This document shows positions 1 through 9,812 of a stretch of 64,000 bases of DNA, piece by piece. The stretch covers positions 124,001-188,000 of the forward strand of contig NZ_CP018906.1 in NCBI RefSeq assembly GCF_000785105.2, given 5' to 3'. Every line of letters starts with the position of its first letter. The stretch's first letter is position 1. Under the pieces are notes generated by a model, which saw only the letters and a program-made list of their open reading frames with translations, was not told the DNA's origin and ran no database searches. Source of the stretch: Lentilactobacillus curieae. GTDB lineage: Bacteria > Bacillota > Bacilli > Lactobacillales > Lactobacillaceae. The position numbers and the translations under genes are program-made.

Positions 1-788
<788 letters not shown>

Positions 789-832
789 TTATAATAACTC
801 AATTTGAAACGAATTTCCACACTTTAAGTAAG

Positions 833-1903
833 TTATTTTCCAGATATAAATGTTTGGACAATTTTCTCGATGGCTAGGTTATCATCAGGTTTCCCGATTG
901 TAATCCTCAGCCAACCAGGCAAGAGCCCAGTTCTGACTAAATACCCACTCTTTGCTAACTCATCGGCTAAACCATTTTCATCTTCCACTTTTAAAAAAAT
1001 AAAGTTAGTTTGCGAAGGAACAAACTGAATTTTTAACCCCGTAAAAAACTTCATTAACTGCTGGCGACTTTCCTTAATCTTCTGAACTCCAGCTGATAAA
1101 AACGACTGGTCAGCTAAAGCAGCCACAGCCGCCACTTCAGCTGCAGTACTCAGATTATAAGGTAACCTAACAGTTTGAAATACAGAAACCAATGAATTTG
1201 GGCAGACCGCAAAGCCAACCCGAAAATTGGCAAGACCGTATGCTTTGGAAAGGGTCCGCAACACAATTAAATTTTCATTTTCTTCAACATCATTGATCAA
1301 AGTTTCATTGGTATCCGTAAAGTCGATATAGGCCTCGTCAACGACCAACAATGTGGTAGTCGGCAACCCACTAGCAAATTTCAAAATCTGTTGCCGGCTC
1401 AGAACACTACCAGTTGGATTATTAGGATTACATAGCCAAATCAGTTTAGTTTTTTCAGTTACCGCTGCTTTTAGTTTTTCAAGGCTAATATCCAAGTCGG
1501 CCGTCAATTCAACCGGAACAATTTGTGCGCCTTCGATCGAACTATGTAACTGATATTCCGAAAAAGTTGGTGTTGGAATTAATACCTCATCATCAGGCTC
1601 TAAAATCACCCGACAAATCAACTGAATAATTTCGTCCAACCCATTGCCAAAAACTAAAGAAGATTGATTGAGATTAAATTGTTTAGCAACAGCCGCCCGT
1701 AATTTGCTTGCATTGCTGTCCGGATACTGACTTGCTCCAGCGGCGGCCCAGTTTAACAAAGCTTCACTCACCTTAGGAGACGTACCATAGACATTTTCAT
1801 TAGCTGATAGTCTAACCAAGCTGCTAACGCCTAATTCTGACTTCAATTCGGAAAGTGGTTTTTCTGGTGTGTAGGGTCTTAATGATTGCAATACCTTTTT
1901 CAT
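833..1903 (-). CDS. hisC: Histidinol-phosphate aminotransferase HisC
   Basis: PLP enzyme that transaminates imidazole acetol phosphate to histidinol phosphate. It is a fold-type I aminotransferase with NPNNPTG near residue 160, DEAYIDF near 190 and the PLP lysine in LSKAYG near 220. The ATG at 1903 is preferred over an upstream TTG because GGAGG sits 6 nt before it. At about 356 residues it has the family length. It is the last gene of the operon here and follows hisE by a short gap. A small AT-rich dyad (786-801) lies between it and mnmA. Confidence 0.95.
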   Translation of the reverse strand: MKKVLQSLRPYTPEKPLSELKSELGVSSLVRLSANENVYGTSPKVSEALLNWAAAGASQYPDSNASKLRAAVAKQFNLNQSSLVFGNGLDEIIQLICRVILEPDDEVLIPTPTFSEYQLHSSIEGAQIVPVELTADLDISLEKLKAAVTEKTKLIWLCNPNNPTGSVLSRQQILKFASGLPTTTLLVVDEAYIDFTDTNETLINDVEENENLIVLRTLSKAYGLANFRVGFAVCPNSLVSVFQTVRLPYNLSTAAEVAAVAALADQSFLSAGVQKIKESRQQLMKFFTGLKIQFVPSQTNFIFLKVEDENGLADELAKSGYLVRTGLLPGWLRITIGKPDDNLAIEKIVQTFISGK

Positions 1904-1917
1904 GGGCAACCTCCATT

Positions 1918-2247
1918 TTATAATTTATCGATTGGCTTACGATCAGCAGTTTTGCTCATCTTGCCCTCACGACTTGCGAGTTCTTCTTTGATTTGGTCGA
2001 GACCGATTCCTCTTTGCACCAATAGAACTAAAACGTGATAGGTTAAATCGGCAACCTCAAGAATAAAATCAGGATCAGATTCATTTTTAGCGGCGACAAC
2101 TACCTCAGTAGATTCTTCACCGATTTTTTTCAAGATTTTATCCAGTCCCTTTGTAAATAGGTAATCAGTGTATGAACCTGCCACCGGATTCTGCTTTCTT
2201 TGTAATATCAAATCGTATAATTCTTCCACAGTTTGTTGAGCTTCCAT
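1918..2247 (-). CDS. hisE: Phosphoribosyl-ATP pyrophosphatase HisE
   Basis: Hydrolyses PR-ATP to PR-AMP, the second step of histidine synthesis. The 109-residue protein is an all-alpha MazG-like pyrophosphatase with the acidic helix pattern [14 protein letters not shown] and a second acidic helix [13 protein letters not shown]. It is a separate protein here and not fused to HisI as in many bacteria. The gene starts 3 bp after hisI ends and runs straight into hisC. Confidence 0.94.
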   Translation of the reverse strand: MEAQQTVEELYDLILQRKQNPVAGSYTDYLFTKGLDKILKKIGEESTEVVVAAKNESDPDFILEVADLTYHVLVLLVQRGIGLDQIKEELASREGKMSKTADRKPIDKL

Positions 2248-2250
2248 ATT

Positions 2251-2583
2251 TTATTCCTCGCTTTCATTCATTGGCACTTCGTTAAAGAAACAGCTAACTG
2301 CCCCCGTATGGCAAGCCGGACCAGCGGGAACCACCTCAAGCAACAAGGCATCTTGATCACAATCCAAAACCATACTGACAATTGTTTGAACATTACCGCT
2401 GGTTGCACCTTTGTGCCACAACTCCTGACGGCTCCGCGACCAAAACCAAGTTTGCTTAGTCTCTAGACAGCGGTTAAAGCTTTCTTGGTTCACATATGCC
2501 ATCATTAAAACTTGCTTGGTGTTGGTATCAACGACAATCGTTGGGACCAAGCCATCTGAATATTTTTCAAAGTCTGGTTTCAT
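2251..2583 (-). CDS. hisI: Phosphoribosyl-AMP cyclohydrolase HisI
   Basis: Opens the adenine ring of PR-AMP in the third step of the pathway, using zinc and magnesium. The 110-residue protein shows [24 protein letters not shown] and [12 protein letters not shown]. The last motif holds two of the zinc-binding cysteines; the third is in VLDCDQDA. The start overlaps the end of hisF by 4 bp, so translation is probably coupled. It is stand-alone, with HisE as the next gene. Confidence 0.95.
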   Translation of the reverse strand: MKPDFEKYSDGLVPTIVVDTNTKQVLMMAYVNQESFNRCLETKQTWFWSRSRQELWHKGATSGNVQTIVSMVLDCDQDALLLEVVPAGPACHTGAVSCFFNEVPMNESEE

Positions 2584-3338
2584 CTGACTGTCACCCCGTC
2601 TCGTTTCAAGCTATTCTTGACGTCGTCTATCGTAAATTCACCAAAATGAAAAACCGAGGCTGCTAAACCAGCATCTACGTTAGTTGCTTCAAACAAATCA
2701 TTAAAGTCCGTTGCCTTACCGCAACCCCCGGAGGCAATCACCGGAATGGAAACTGCTGCCGTTATTGCCTGGTAAAGCTTAAGGTCAAATCCCGACTTGG
2801 TACCATCCTTATCCATACTGGTAACTAGTAATTCCCCTGCACCAAGCTGTTCGACCTGTTTTGCCCACTCGATTGCATCGAGCTCAGTTGGTTTATGACC
2901 ACCTGCAACGTAAACCTTGAATTTTTGTTCAACTTCACTCCATTTAGTGTCAATCGCAACCACTACACACTGAGAACCAAACTTTGCTGCTCCATCACTG
3001 ATGATTTGTGGGTTGGCAACTGCTGCGGAGTTGACCGCAACCTTATCAGCACCTGCTGCTAGTAACGCCTGCATGTCAGAAATACTGTGTACTCCACCAC
3101 CAACAGTCAGTGGCATGAATACCTTAGAAGCAACTTCAGATATGGTTTCGACGATTGCATTTCTTCCTTCAGTCGTGGCGGTGATATCTAAAAACACTAA
3201 CTCGTCTGCTCCTTGTTGCTCATACGTTGCAGCAATTTCAACCGGATCACCAACGTCTCTAAGGTTGACGAAGTTGACTCCTTTCTTTACCCTGCCGTGA
3301 TCGACATCCAAACACGGAATAATTCGCTTAGCTAACAT
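2580..3338 (-). CDS. hisF: Imidazole glycerol phosphate synthase cyclase subunit HisF
   Basis: Forms a complex with HisH. It uses ammonia from HisH to convert PRFAR to imidazole glycerol phosphate and AICAR. It is a (beta/alpha)8 barrel of 252 residues. The catalytic aspartates are visible in [10 protein letters not shown] (Asp11) and VVAIDTKW (near 130), and phosphate-binding glycine loops in VGGGVHS and IASGGCG. A GGAGGTG ribosome binding site lies inside the end of hisA, and the two genes overlap by 11 bp. Confidence 0.96.
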   Translation of the reverse strand: MLAKRIIPCLDVDHGRVKKGVNFVNLRDVGDPVEIAATYEQQGADELVFLDITATTEGRNAIVETISEVASKVFMPLTVGGGVHSISDMQALLAAGADKVAVNSAAVANPQIISDGAAKFGSQCVVVAIDTKWSEVEQKFKVYVAGGHKPTELDAIEWAKQVEQLGAGELLVTSMDKDGTKSGFDLKLYQAITAAVSIPVIASGGCGKATDFNDLFEATNVDAGLAASVFHFGEFTIDDVKNSLKRDGVTVR

Positions 3339-4056
3339 TTTGATTCACCTCCGCTAGTTCGGATAAAGAAATTTTTCCAGTTGCCATCGCCTTGCCGACG
3401 ATTACTGACTGAATTTGCGACTCGCCTAATTTTTTAATGTCTAAAAGACTACTAACTCCGCCTGATGCAATGATTGTGACGTTTGGAAATTGAATTTGTA
3501 ATTGGCTAAATAATTCATAATTAGGACCAGCTAAAGTTCCGTCCCTAGCAATATCAGTGACGATAAATTGGTTAACCCCGATCCCCACCATTGAGTTTAG
3601 TAGGTCAACCATTTTCATATTGGACTGTTCTGTCCAGCCTGACACGCTGACTTCCCCGTTTTTACCATCAATTCCAACAACAATTTGGTCAGTGCCAAAT
3701 TGAGTGATCGCTTGCTCAACTAATTCGGGATTGCTAAGGGCAACGGATCCTAATATTACGCGATCAACCCCACTAGTAAGGTAGGAATTGATTTGACTCA
3801 GGGAACGAATCCCGCCACCTACTTCAACTTTTAATGGGGTAGTCCGACAAATTTCTTCAATGACAGCACGGTTGACGGGCTTGCCAGTTTTGGCACCATC
3901 TAGGTCGACGATGTGAATTCGTTCAAATCCGGCTGCCGCAATTTGGTTAGCCTGGTTGACGGGCGAGGCATCGATTACCGTTTGTTTAGCAAAGTCTCCC
4001 TGATACAAACGCACACTTTGCTGGTCAATTAAATCAATTGCTGGAATTACTTGCAT
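3328..4056 (-). CDS. hisA: ProFAR isomerase HisA
   Basis: Amadori isomerase that turns ProFAR into PRFAR. It is a (beta/alpha)8 barrel homologous to HisF, with catalytic Asp in VIPAIDLID near residue 8 and a second Asp in DIARDGT near 170. Glycine phosphate loops VGGGIRS and IASGGVSS are present. The start is placed at the ATG at 4056 because AAGGAGG lies 9 nt before it. The gene overlaps the end of hisH by 23 bp. Confidence 0.95.
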   Translation of the reverse strand: MQVIPAIDLIDQQSVRLYQGDFAKQTVIDASPVNQANQIAAAGFERIHIVDLDGAKTGKPVNRAVIEEICRTTPLKVEVGGGIRSLSQINSYLTSGVDRVILGSVALSNPELVEQAITQFGTDQIVVGIDGKNGEVSVSGWTEQSNMKMVDLLNSMVGIGVNQFIVTDIARDGTLAGPNYELFSQLQIQFPNVTIIASGGVSSLLDIKKLGESQIQSVIVGKAMATGKISLSELAEVNQNVS

Positions 4057-4663
4057 TATCAACTACCTCCTTGAATTTTGCTAACCCATTCAGGCCAACG
4101 CGACTACTTTTTTCTGGGTGAAACTGGATTCCAATCACGTTTTCTTGCCTAACGACACTTGGAATCTGCACTTTACCGTAATCGTTGATTGCCACAATGT
4201 TTTCAGCCGGTGTGTCTACATAGTAAGAATGAACAAAGTAGGTAAATTGGTTTTCAAATTCAGCCCCAATCGGATCTGGTTTAACTAGTCGATTGTCATC
4301 CCACCCAACATGTGGAATTTTAAAACCCGGCTGTTGGGGAATGGGAACCACATTCCCAGGAATTAGGCCCAAACCCTTGGTAACACCAAATTCATACCCA
4401 GTCTCAAACAATAGTTGCATCCCCAAACAAATTCCTAAAAGCGGAGTGTGATTTGCTACTGCCTGGTTGATTGGGTCAATCAAGTTTCGGCGCTTGATTT
4501 CAGCCATTGCAATTTTAAATGCCCCAACTCCGGGAAGAATCACACCGTCCGCAGAAATGATTTTATCAGCGTCAGCGGTAATTTCATTTTCCATCCCTAA
4601 GTAGGTCAATGCTTTACTAACACTTTTGGTATTCCCGGTATCATAATCAATAATTGCAATCAT
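4034..4663 (-). CDS. hisH: Imidazole glycerol phosphate synthase glutamine amidotransferase subunit HisH
   Basis: Class I glutaminase subunit that feeds ammonia to HisF. The nucleophile Cys is in LLGICLGMQLLFE near residue 80 and the catalytic His-Glu in QFHPEKSS near 185. The oxyanion-loop region LPGVGAF is present. The ATG at 4663 shares its A with the hisB stop codon (TGATG), a sign of tight coupling. The length of 209 residues is normal. Confidence 0.95.
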   Translation of the reverse strand: MIAIIDYDTGNTKSVSKALTYLGMENEITADADKIISADGVILPGVGAFKIAMAEIKRRNLIDPINQAVANHTPLLGICLGMQLLFETGYEFGVTKGLGLIPGNVVPIPQQPGFKIPHVGWDDNRLVKPDPIGAEFENQFTYFVHSYYVDTPAENIVAINDYGKVQIPSVVRQENVIGIQFHPEKSSRVGLNGLAKFKEVVDNASNSSN

Positions 4664-5247
4664 CAAATCACTCCCTTAGTTGACGGAACTCCCTTAATAT
4701 CTGGATTAAGTTCAACGGCTTGGCGCAACGCTCTTCCTAATGCCTTAAACAGTGTTTCAATCTTGTGGTGAGTATTTCTTCCGTACAATACTTCGGCATG
4801 CAAATTCATTTCGGCATTAAATGCTAATGACTGAAAAAAGTCTTCAGTAACTTCCGTATCGTAATCCCCCAATTTGGGGTTATTTAATTCAGCATTGAAA
4901 ACTAAATAGCTTCTTCCAGACAAATCAATGACCACTCTGCTTAAAGTCTCGTCCAAAGGAATCAAAGCTGAACCAAACCGCTCAATTCCTTGCTTATCAC
5001 CGAGTGCCTCTTTTAATGCCAATCCCAGCGCAATTCCCACATCTTCAGTAGTGTGATGTGGGTCAACATTGAGATCACCATTTGCTTTTACCACCAGTCC
5101 GAAACGACCGTGCTTGGCAAAGGCAGATAACATGTGATCAAAAAAGCCAATCCCAGTATCAATTTCTATTGTTGAGTAGTCATCTAAATTCAAAGATAAA
5201 GTAATTTGCGTTTCCGCTGTCTCACGATTAATAGTTGCTGATCTCAT
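4663..5247 (-). CDS. hisB: Imidazoleglycerol-phosphate dehydratase HisB
   Basis: Manganese enzyme that dehydrates imidazole glycerol phosphate. It has the duplicated metal-binding signatures [10 protein letters not shown] near residue 62 and [13 protein letters not shown] near 160. At 194 residues it is only the dehydratase, without the N-terminal phosphatase domain of enteric HisB. A separate histidinol-phosphatase is therefore needed and is supplied by the gene at 7388-8242. Its ATG overlaps the hisG stop (ATGA). In most relatives hisD lies between hisG and hisB; here there is no room for it. Confidence 0.96.
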   Translation of the reverse strand: MRSATINRETAETQITLSLNLDDYSTIEIDTGIGFFDHMLSAFAKHGRFGLVVKANGDLNVDPHHTTEDVGIALGLALKEALGDKQGIERFGSALIPLDETLSRVVIDLSGRSYLVFNAELNNPKLGDYDTEVTEDFFQSLAFNAEMNLHAEVLYGRNTHHKIETLFKALGRALRQAVELNPDIKGVPSTKGVI

Positions 5248-5888
5248 TTGACTACCTCCGAAAATTTTTCGTTTGCTTGCTGAAGTTGATTAATAAAGTT
5301 GTAGATTTGCTTTTTTTGTTGTCTCAATCCTAGGCGGTTAACGACGACCCTAGTATTTACTGGTTGTAATTTCGCGTATATCTGTAGGTTGTTTTCTTTT
5401 AATGTCGTTCCAGTTTCTACAATGTCAACAATGGCATCTGCTAACCCCGTAATTGGCGCCAGTTCTACTGACCCTTCAATTCTAATAATTTCGACGTCCT
5501 CGCCAATTCGTTTGAAATAGTTTCTCGTAATGTTTGGATACTTGGTAGCAATTATTTTCCGTTTTGAGGCACTAGGATCGAAGTTTTTCCCAGAGGCTAG
5601 AACGAACCGACACCTTCCAACATTCAGGTCCAACATCTGGTACTGATAGTTTCCTTGTTCTTCCAAGATGTCTGAACCAACGATGCCAATTTGGACTGTC
5701 CCATTATTTAGATAGGTCAGCACATCTTGACCCTTAACTAAAATAATTTCAAAATTTTCATCTTCGTCAAATATCAACCGCCGTTGTTTGTCTCGTAGAC
5801 CTGAGCAATCGATCCCACTTTTTTCTAGTAGTGGAACAACCTGTTGTTCGGTTCTTCCTTTAGTTAAAGCGATTTTTAGCTTACTCAT
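5244..5888 (-). CDS. hisG: ATP phosphoribosyltransferase catalytic subunit HisG (short form)
   Basis: First committed enzyme of histidine synthesis, joining ATP and PRPP. The start is taken at 5888 ([13 protein letters not shown]) because AAGGAGG lies 8 nt upstream, inside the end of hisZ. The protein has 214 residues and lacks the C-terminal ACT-like regulatory domain of long HisG. It therefore belongs to the hetero-octameric type that needs HisZ, the gene just upstream, which it overlaps by 8 bp. The PRPP-binding loop [14 protein letters not shown] is visible near residue 150. It abuts hisB directly, without hisD. Confidence 0.95.
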   Translation of the reverse strand: MSKLKIALTKGRTEQQVVPLLEKSGIDCSGLRDKQRRLIFDEDENFEIILVKGQDVLTYLNNGTVQIGIVGSDILEEQGNYQYQMLDLNVGRCRFVLASGKNFDPSASKRKIIATKYPNITRNYFKRIGEDVEIIRIEGSVELAPITGLADAIVDIVETGTTLKENNLQIYAKLQPVNTRVVVNRLGLRQQKKQIYNFINQLQQANEKFSEVVK

Positions 5889-7032
5889 TAGGCTTACCTC
5901 CTTGGGAAATGTCAACCAACTCTACGCCTTTGCTAACTGCGATTCGTCTAGCCTCTTCGATATCTGTGGCAAGGCACATCGTCAAATCCTGATTTTCTAA
6001 AACTAGTTTTTCGGCCTCCTGCCACTGATCAGAATTGAAAAATAGTAACCGTTTAGCCACTGTCTTCTTATCAAGTAAATGGCGGCTAAGCCCATCAACA
6101 TTAAATGCCAGACCCACCGCTGAAATTTGATTTTGTTGAAAGTTTTTTAGTAAGTCATCATATCTACCACCACTGAATAGGTACTCGCTAGAGCTATTCG
6201 AGAATCCTTGAAATATCAGACCAGTATAGTAATTTTGTGGCGACTTCATACTTAAATCTAAAGTAATCTCTACGTTCGGAAAATTATCAGAGATAAAATC
6301 TGCAGCTACCCTAAATCTCTGCAGCATTTCATCAATTTCCGGAATGGATACAAAGCTTTCCAGCTTAGTCATTACTTCTGAAAAAGTTCCAAACATCCAT
6401 GGCCATTCCTTAAGAAACTGGCTGAACTTTGAATCGACCATTGTCTCAATCAACTTGTCATACTTGCTTAGATTCTTTTCAAACAATGCTGATCGTAACT
6501 CCTGTTTACTTGGATCAGTTAGTGGCAACTTAGTTAGTAGTGAGTCAATAAATTTGGCATCCCCTAACTGAACGGTGACACCGCTAATGTTTAAGGCTTG
6601 GCATCCTTTCAAGGCAATCATCAAGCACTCAAGCTCAGCTTTAAAATCTGGATAACCGATTATTTCAACCCCTGCTTGGGTTTCCTGGTTGTAACTACCT
6701 GACAGCTCTTTTTTTAACCTAAACACATCTCCCGTGTAATACCACTTGACTGGTGGCTCGATTCCAGTTGCACTCATGACCCTAGCAACCGGTAACGTTA
6801 AATCAGGTCTGAGAACTAAAGTCCGACCACGATCGTCTAACATTTGATATGGACGATAATTGTCTGCTTGTAATGGCTCAAATACGCTAGCAAACTCAAC
6901 GACTGGGGTCTTTAATTTTTCGTAACCGCGATGATTAAATAAGTCGCTTAACTGTGATGTTACATAATCTTGTAATTGTGCTTCTGCGCCAAACTGATCT
7001 TTTGTACCAACTGGCAAACTTAAATTATCCAT
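5881..7032 (-). CDS. hisZ: ATP phosphoribosyltransferase regulatory subunit HisZ
   Basis: A histidyl-tRNA synthetase paralogue that has lost aminoacylation and binds short-form HisG for activity and histidine feedback. The 383-residue protein starts MDNLSLPVGTKDQFG and carries class II synthetase-like motifs, for example LRPDLTLPVARV near residue 90 and the loop LFSGGRYDDLL near 290. It lacks the C-terminal anticodon-binding domain typical of HisS. It is the first gene of the operon, preceded by a T-box leader and a GAGGTGAT ribosome binding site. Confidence 0.93.
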   Translation of the reverse strand: MDNLSLPVGTKDQFGAEAQLQDYVTSQLSDLFNHRGYEKLKTPVVEFASVFEPLQADNYRPYQMLDDRGRTLVLRPDLTLPVARVMSATGIEPPVKWYYTGDVFRLKKELSGSYNQETQAGVEIIGYPDFKAELECLMIALKGCQALNISGVTVQLGDAKFIDSLLTKLPLTDPSKQELRSALFEKNLSKYDKLIETMVDSKFSQFLKEWPWMFGTFSEVMTKLESFVSIPEIDEMLQRFRVAADFISDNFPNVEITLDLSMKSPQNYYTGLIFQGFSNSSSEYLFSGGRYDDLLKNFQQNQISAVGLAFNVDGLSRHLLDKKTVAKRLLFFNSDQWQEAEKLVLENQDLTMCLATDIEEARRIAVSKGVELVDISQGGKPNE

Positions 7033-7053
7033 TCCATATCACCTCATTAAAAT

Positions 7054-7345
7054 AAAAAAAGTCCCCGAAGACTGTCATAGTCTTCGAGGACGAGTTAATC
7101 GCGGTTCCACCTCAATTTGTCAGCTACCTCACGATAGTTGACCTTACGTTGCTAACAACTAGTCGTCCTTTCGGAGAACAGTTGCAGTAACCCTGATAAC
7201 GCTAAACATGCGAATTAGCCTACTAGACACTTCAGCTAATTGGTTCGTAGATGTGTTTCGTTAAACTTCTGGTGTGCCATCTCATCTCCCGGCGACTTTC
7301 TGTGATCCAAAAGCAAAACTACTATTCTACTCATAACCTTTTTTA
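7054..7345 (-). promoter_or_regulatory. T-box leader of the his operon (His specifier)
   Basis: Read on the minus strand, this leader has the T-box sequence AGGTGGAACCGCG (7101-7113). It is followed by a terminator stem (7061-7073 with 7079-7091) and a run of seven T. Binding of uncharged tRNA should favour the antiterminator. The likely specifier is CAC followed by A (7253-7255, minus), matching tRNA-His and the downstream genes. The start of the leader is approximate. It links histidine biosynthesis to tRNA-His charging. Confidence 0.9.
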
Positions 7346-7387
7346 TTAATATAATTTTAATGTTGTTAAGAATAATATCACTGGATA

Positions 7388-8242
7388 TTAATTTGTCAAC
7401 TGAGATAATTCAAATTCTGCTAAACTGTGTGCCCGACCCACATCCACGATTCCGTGAGAATCACTACCGAAAACCATTGGAATTGCTAGCTTTTTAGCCC
7501 TTTGTCGAATCCATCCGTCTGGGTATAAATCGTTGCAATATTGTTTGTACAATCCAGCTGTATTCAAATCTAATTCCAATCCAGAGTTCTTGACGGCTTT
7601 GAGAACTTCAATAATTAACTTCTGGTTTGAATTTGAATAATCATTGGTTAACGAATAGTAATCCTGAAACTTTTTAATCAGCGTCATGTGGCCAATTCGA
7701 CTAACATATCCGTGCGTGGCCAAGAAGTTCACCGAATCTTGAACCGTTAGGAAATATTGTCGATATAGTTTCTGAGAATCGCCATAGTAGTTGAATAATC
7801 CCTCAGCAAATTCTTCAAGTTCATTATCTACACACCAGTACTTATTGCCCTTTCCCTTTAGGAAATGGACCGATAAGATACTGTCTTCAATTACATCTGC
7901 ATATTCATTTATAAAGTCCTCTGTATAGGTTTCAAAGTCGGCAAAATAATCAATCTCAAATCCCAGTTTGATATTAATTTGATCACGATATTTTTGTTTA
8001 AGAAACTGGATTTTCTTAATGTACGGCTCTACATCCTGAATTCGCATTGATGCTTCATCAATACCGCTGTCAGAGCCCCGATAGTGATCCTTTAATTCCA
8101 GCGGTAATGGTGCGTGCTCCGTCACCGAATAGTCAGTAAATCCTAAATTAATCGCTTTGATAATCATTTTTTCGACATCGTCGCCACTACCATGAGGACA
8201 AAACTCAGTGTGAGTGTGACCATCGCGTTTAACTAAGTTCAT
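7388..8242 (-). CDS. hisK: Histidinol-phosphatase, PHP family
   Basis: Removes phosphate from histidinol phosphate, the step missing from the monofunctional HisB here. The 284-residue protein begins NLVKRDGHTHTEFCPHG, a PHP-domain metal site (HxH near residue 10). It has further His/Asp ligands in SVTEHAPL, LSVHFLKG, GHMTLIKK and VFGSDSHG. This matches the HisJ/HisK type of Firmicutes. It lies upstream of the T-box on the same strand, so it is probably expressed from the aminotransferase promoter and is not under the His T-box. Some PHP proteins act on other sugar phosphates, but the context supports this role. Confidence 0.9.
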   Translation of the reverse strand: MNLVKRDGHTHTEFCPHGSGDDVEKMIIKAINLGFTDYSVTEHAPLPLELKDHYRGSDSGIDEASMRIQDVEPYIKKIQFLKQKYRDQINIKLGFEIDYFADFETYTEDFINEYADVIEDSILSVHFLKGKGNKYWCVDNELEEFAEGLFNYYGDSQKLYRQYFLTVQDSVNFLATHGYVSRIGHMTLIKKFQDYYSLTNDYSNSNQKLIIEVLKAVKNSGLELDLNTAGLYKQYCNDLYPDGWIRQRAKKLAIPMVFGSDSHGIVDVGRAHSLAEFELSQLTN

Positions 8243-8248
8243 TAAACA

Positions 8249-9286
8249 TTAAACCTCAACTTTTTGAATCCAACCTTCTGGTGCTTCTACGTCACCAAAT
8301 TGAATTCCAGTTAATTCATCATACAGTTTCTTAGTCAATGGACCAACTTCTGTTTCACTGTAGAATACGTGCTTCTTACCGTTATGAGTAAGACTTCCAA
8401 TTGGTGAAATAACCGCAGCGGTACCACAAGCACCAGCTTCTTTGAATTTATCAAGGTCATCAATGTCAACTACACCTTGGGTCGCCTTTAAACCAAGACG
8501 ATTTTCTGCCAACCAAAGTAATGAGAACTTAGTGATTGATGGTAAGATCGATGGTGATTTAGGAGTGATGAATTCATCGTCCTTGGTGATACCGAAGAAG
8601 TTAGCCGAACCAACTTCCTCAAGGGTCTGGTGGTTAACTGGATCAAGGTAGATTACGTCTGAGTAACCATCTTTATGAGCTTGGTCACCAGGAAGTAAAC
8701 TGGCGGCGTAGTTACCACCAACTTTTGCTTGACCAGTACCGTGATGAGCGGCACGATCGTAGTCAGATGTTACGTACTTAGTTGGAGTCATTCCACCCTT
8801 ATAGTAAGCACCAACTGGCATTGCAAAAATGGTAAAAATGTACTCAGTAGCTGGATGAACACCAATGTTACCACCGACACCAATCATTAATGGACGAAGG
8901 TATAATGTACCACCAGTTCCATAAGGAGGAACGTAATCAGCGTTAGCCTTAACAACTGATTTAACTGCGTCTACAAACTTGTCTTCTGGGAACGGAGGCA
9001 TTAATAACCGTTCACAACTATTATGCATTCGCTTAGCATTTTGGTCTGGTCTAAATAATTGAATTGAACCATCTTTAGTTCTGTATGCTTTCAATCCTTC
9101 AAAGTCAGCTTGACCATAATGTAATGCGGTTGAACCTTCACTAATATGTAATGTACTATCTTCAGATAATTCACCATCGTCCCACTTGCCATCTTGATAA
9201 TGTGCCAAGAAACGATATGGTAAATCCATGTAGTTAAAGCCTAAGTTTTCCCAATCGATTTCTGATGCTGGTTGTGCTTTTGCCAT
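8249..9286 (-). CDS. ilvE: Branched-chain amino acid aminotransferase
   Basis: Fold-type IV PLP transaminase interconverting Leu, Ile and Val with their 2-oxo acids. The PLP lysine is in GQAKVGGNYA near residue 195, and the family motifs YLRPLMIG, EVGSANFFG and GACGTAAVISP are present. The start is the ATG at 9286 with GGAGG 8 nt upstream; an in-frame TTG further up overlaps that site. The 345 residues match the bacterial BCAT-II size. The histidinol-phosphatase gene begins 6 bp after its stop, so the two are probably co-transcribed. Confidence 0.94.
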   Translation of the reverse strand: MAKAQPASEIDWENLGFNYMDLPYRFLAHYQDGKWDDGELSEDSTLHISEGSTALHYGQADFEGLKAYRTKDGSIQLFRPDQNAKRMHNSCERLLMPPFPEDKFVDAVKSVVKANADYVPPYGTGGTLYLRPLMIGVGGNIGVHPATEYIFTIFAMPVGAYYKGGMTPTKYVTSDYDRAAHHGTGQAKVGGNYAASLLPGDQAHKDGYSDVIYLDPVNHQTLEEVGSANFFGITKDDEFITPKSPSILPSITKFSLLWLAENRLGLKATQGVVDIDDLDKFKEAGACGTAAVISPIGSLTHNGKKHVFYSETEVGPLTKKLYDELTGIQFGDVEAPEGWIQKVEV

Positions 9287-9335
9287 AAACTGTACCTCCA
9301 ATAAAAATAATAAAATCTAATTGATTTTTAATATG

Positions 9336-9364
9336 ATTCTAATTTGAAATCACCCAACTGTCAA
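9336..9364 (-). promoter_or_regulatory. Promoter of ilvE-hisK
   Basis: Minus-strand -35 TTGACA (9359-9364) and -10 TAGAAT (9336-9341) are separated by exactly 17 bp, about 50 bp before the ilvE start. The fit to the housekeeping consensus is close. Confidence 0.85.
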
Positions 9365-9464
9365 CAGGTTCCGGGAAATTAGGCAAAAAAGAATAAGAAA
9401 AAAGAGCAATCCATGCTGTTAAATACTGACACCACGCGATTACCCTATACTAAAACATTTTTAA

Positions 9465-9812
9465 TTAATCTTGACTAACTTTAAATACACCACGATCAAC
9501 TAAATTTTGCATTACAAATTTAAACTGCTCAACTACCGGTTTAGTGTCGTCAGTTTTAAAAATATTAACCTTGGCTAAACCATTACCAGTGGTGACTGAC
9601 ATTTTAAACCCACTAAGGTCTTTATCAATCATAACCTTTAGCTTGTATGAAGCATTGTAAGGCGATGTGGGATCAAGAGACCGCTCCAATGAGTAGTTTC
9701 CGTTCTTTGTTTCAACGAAGCCCACATCCTTAAGTGTGAACTTTTTGATGGTGCTGGCAATTTCGTAAGTTACTGAGTCACCAGTTACCTTCACTGCATT
9801 TGCAAATGCCAT
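9465..9812 (-). CDS. DUF1831 family protein, companion of the cysteine desulfurase
   Basis: A 115-residue soluble protein starting MAFANAVKVTGDSVTYEI. It resembles the DUF1831 family, which in lactobacilli is encoded directly after a NifS-type cysteine desulfurase. The start codon shares one base with the desulfurase stop (TAATG), so the pair is translationally coupled. No catalytic motif or cysteine is seen. A role in sulfur transfer to MnmA is an inference from gene context only. Confidence 0.8.
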   Translation of the reverse strand: MAFANAVKVTGDSVTYEIASTIKKFTLKDVGFVETKNGNYSLERSLDPTSPYNASYKLKVMIDKDLSGFKMSVTTGNGLAKVNIFKTDDTKPVVEQFKFVMQNLVDRGVFKVSQD

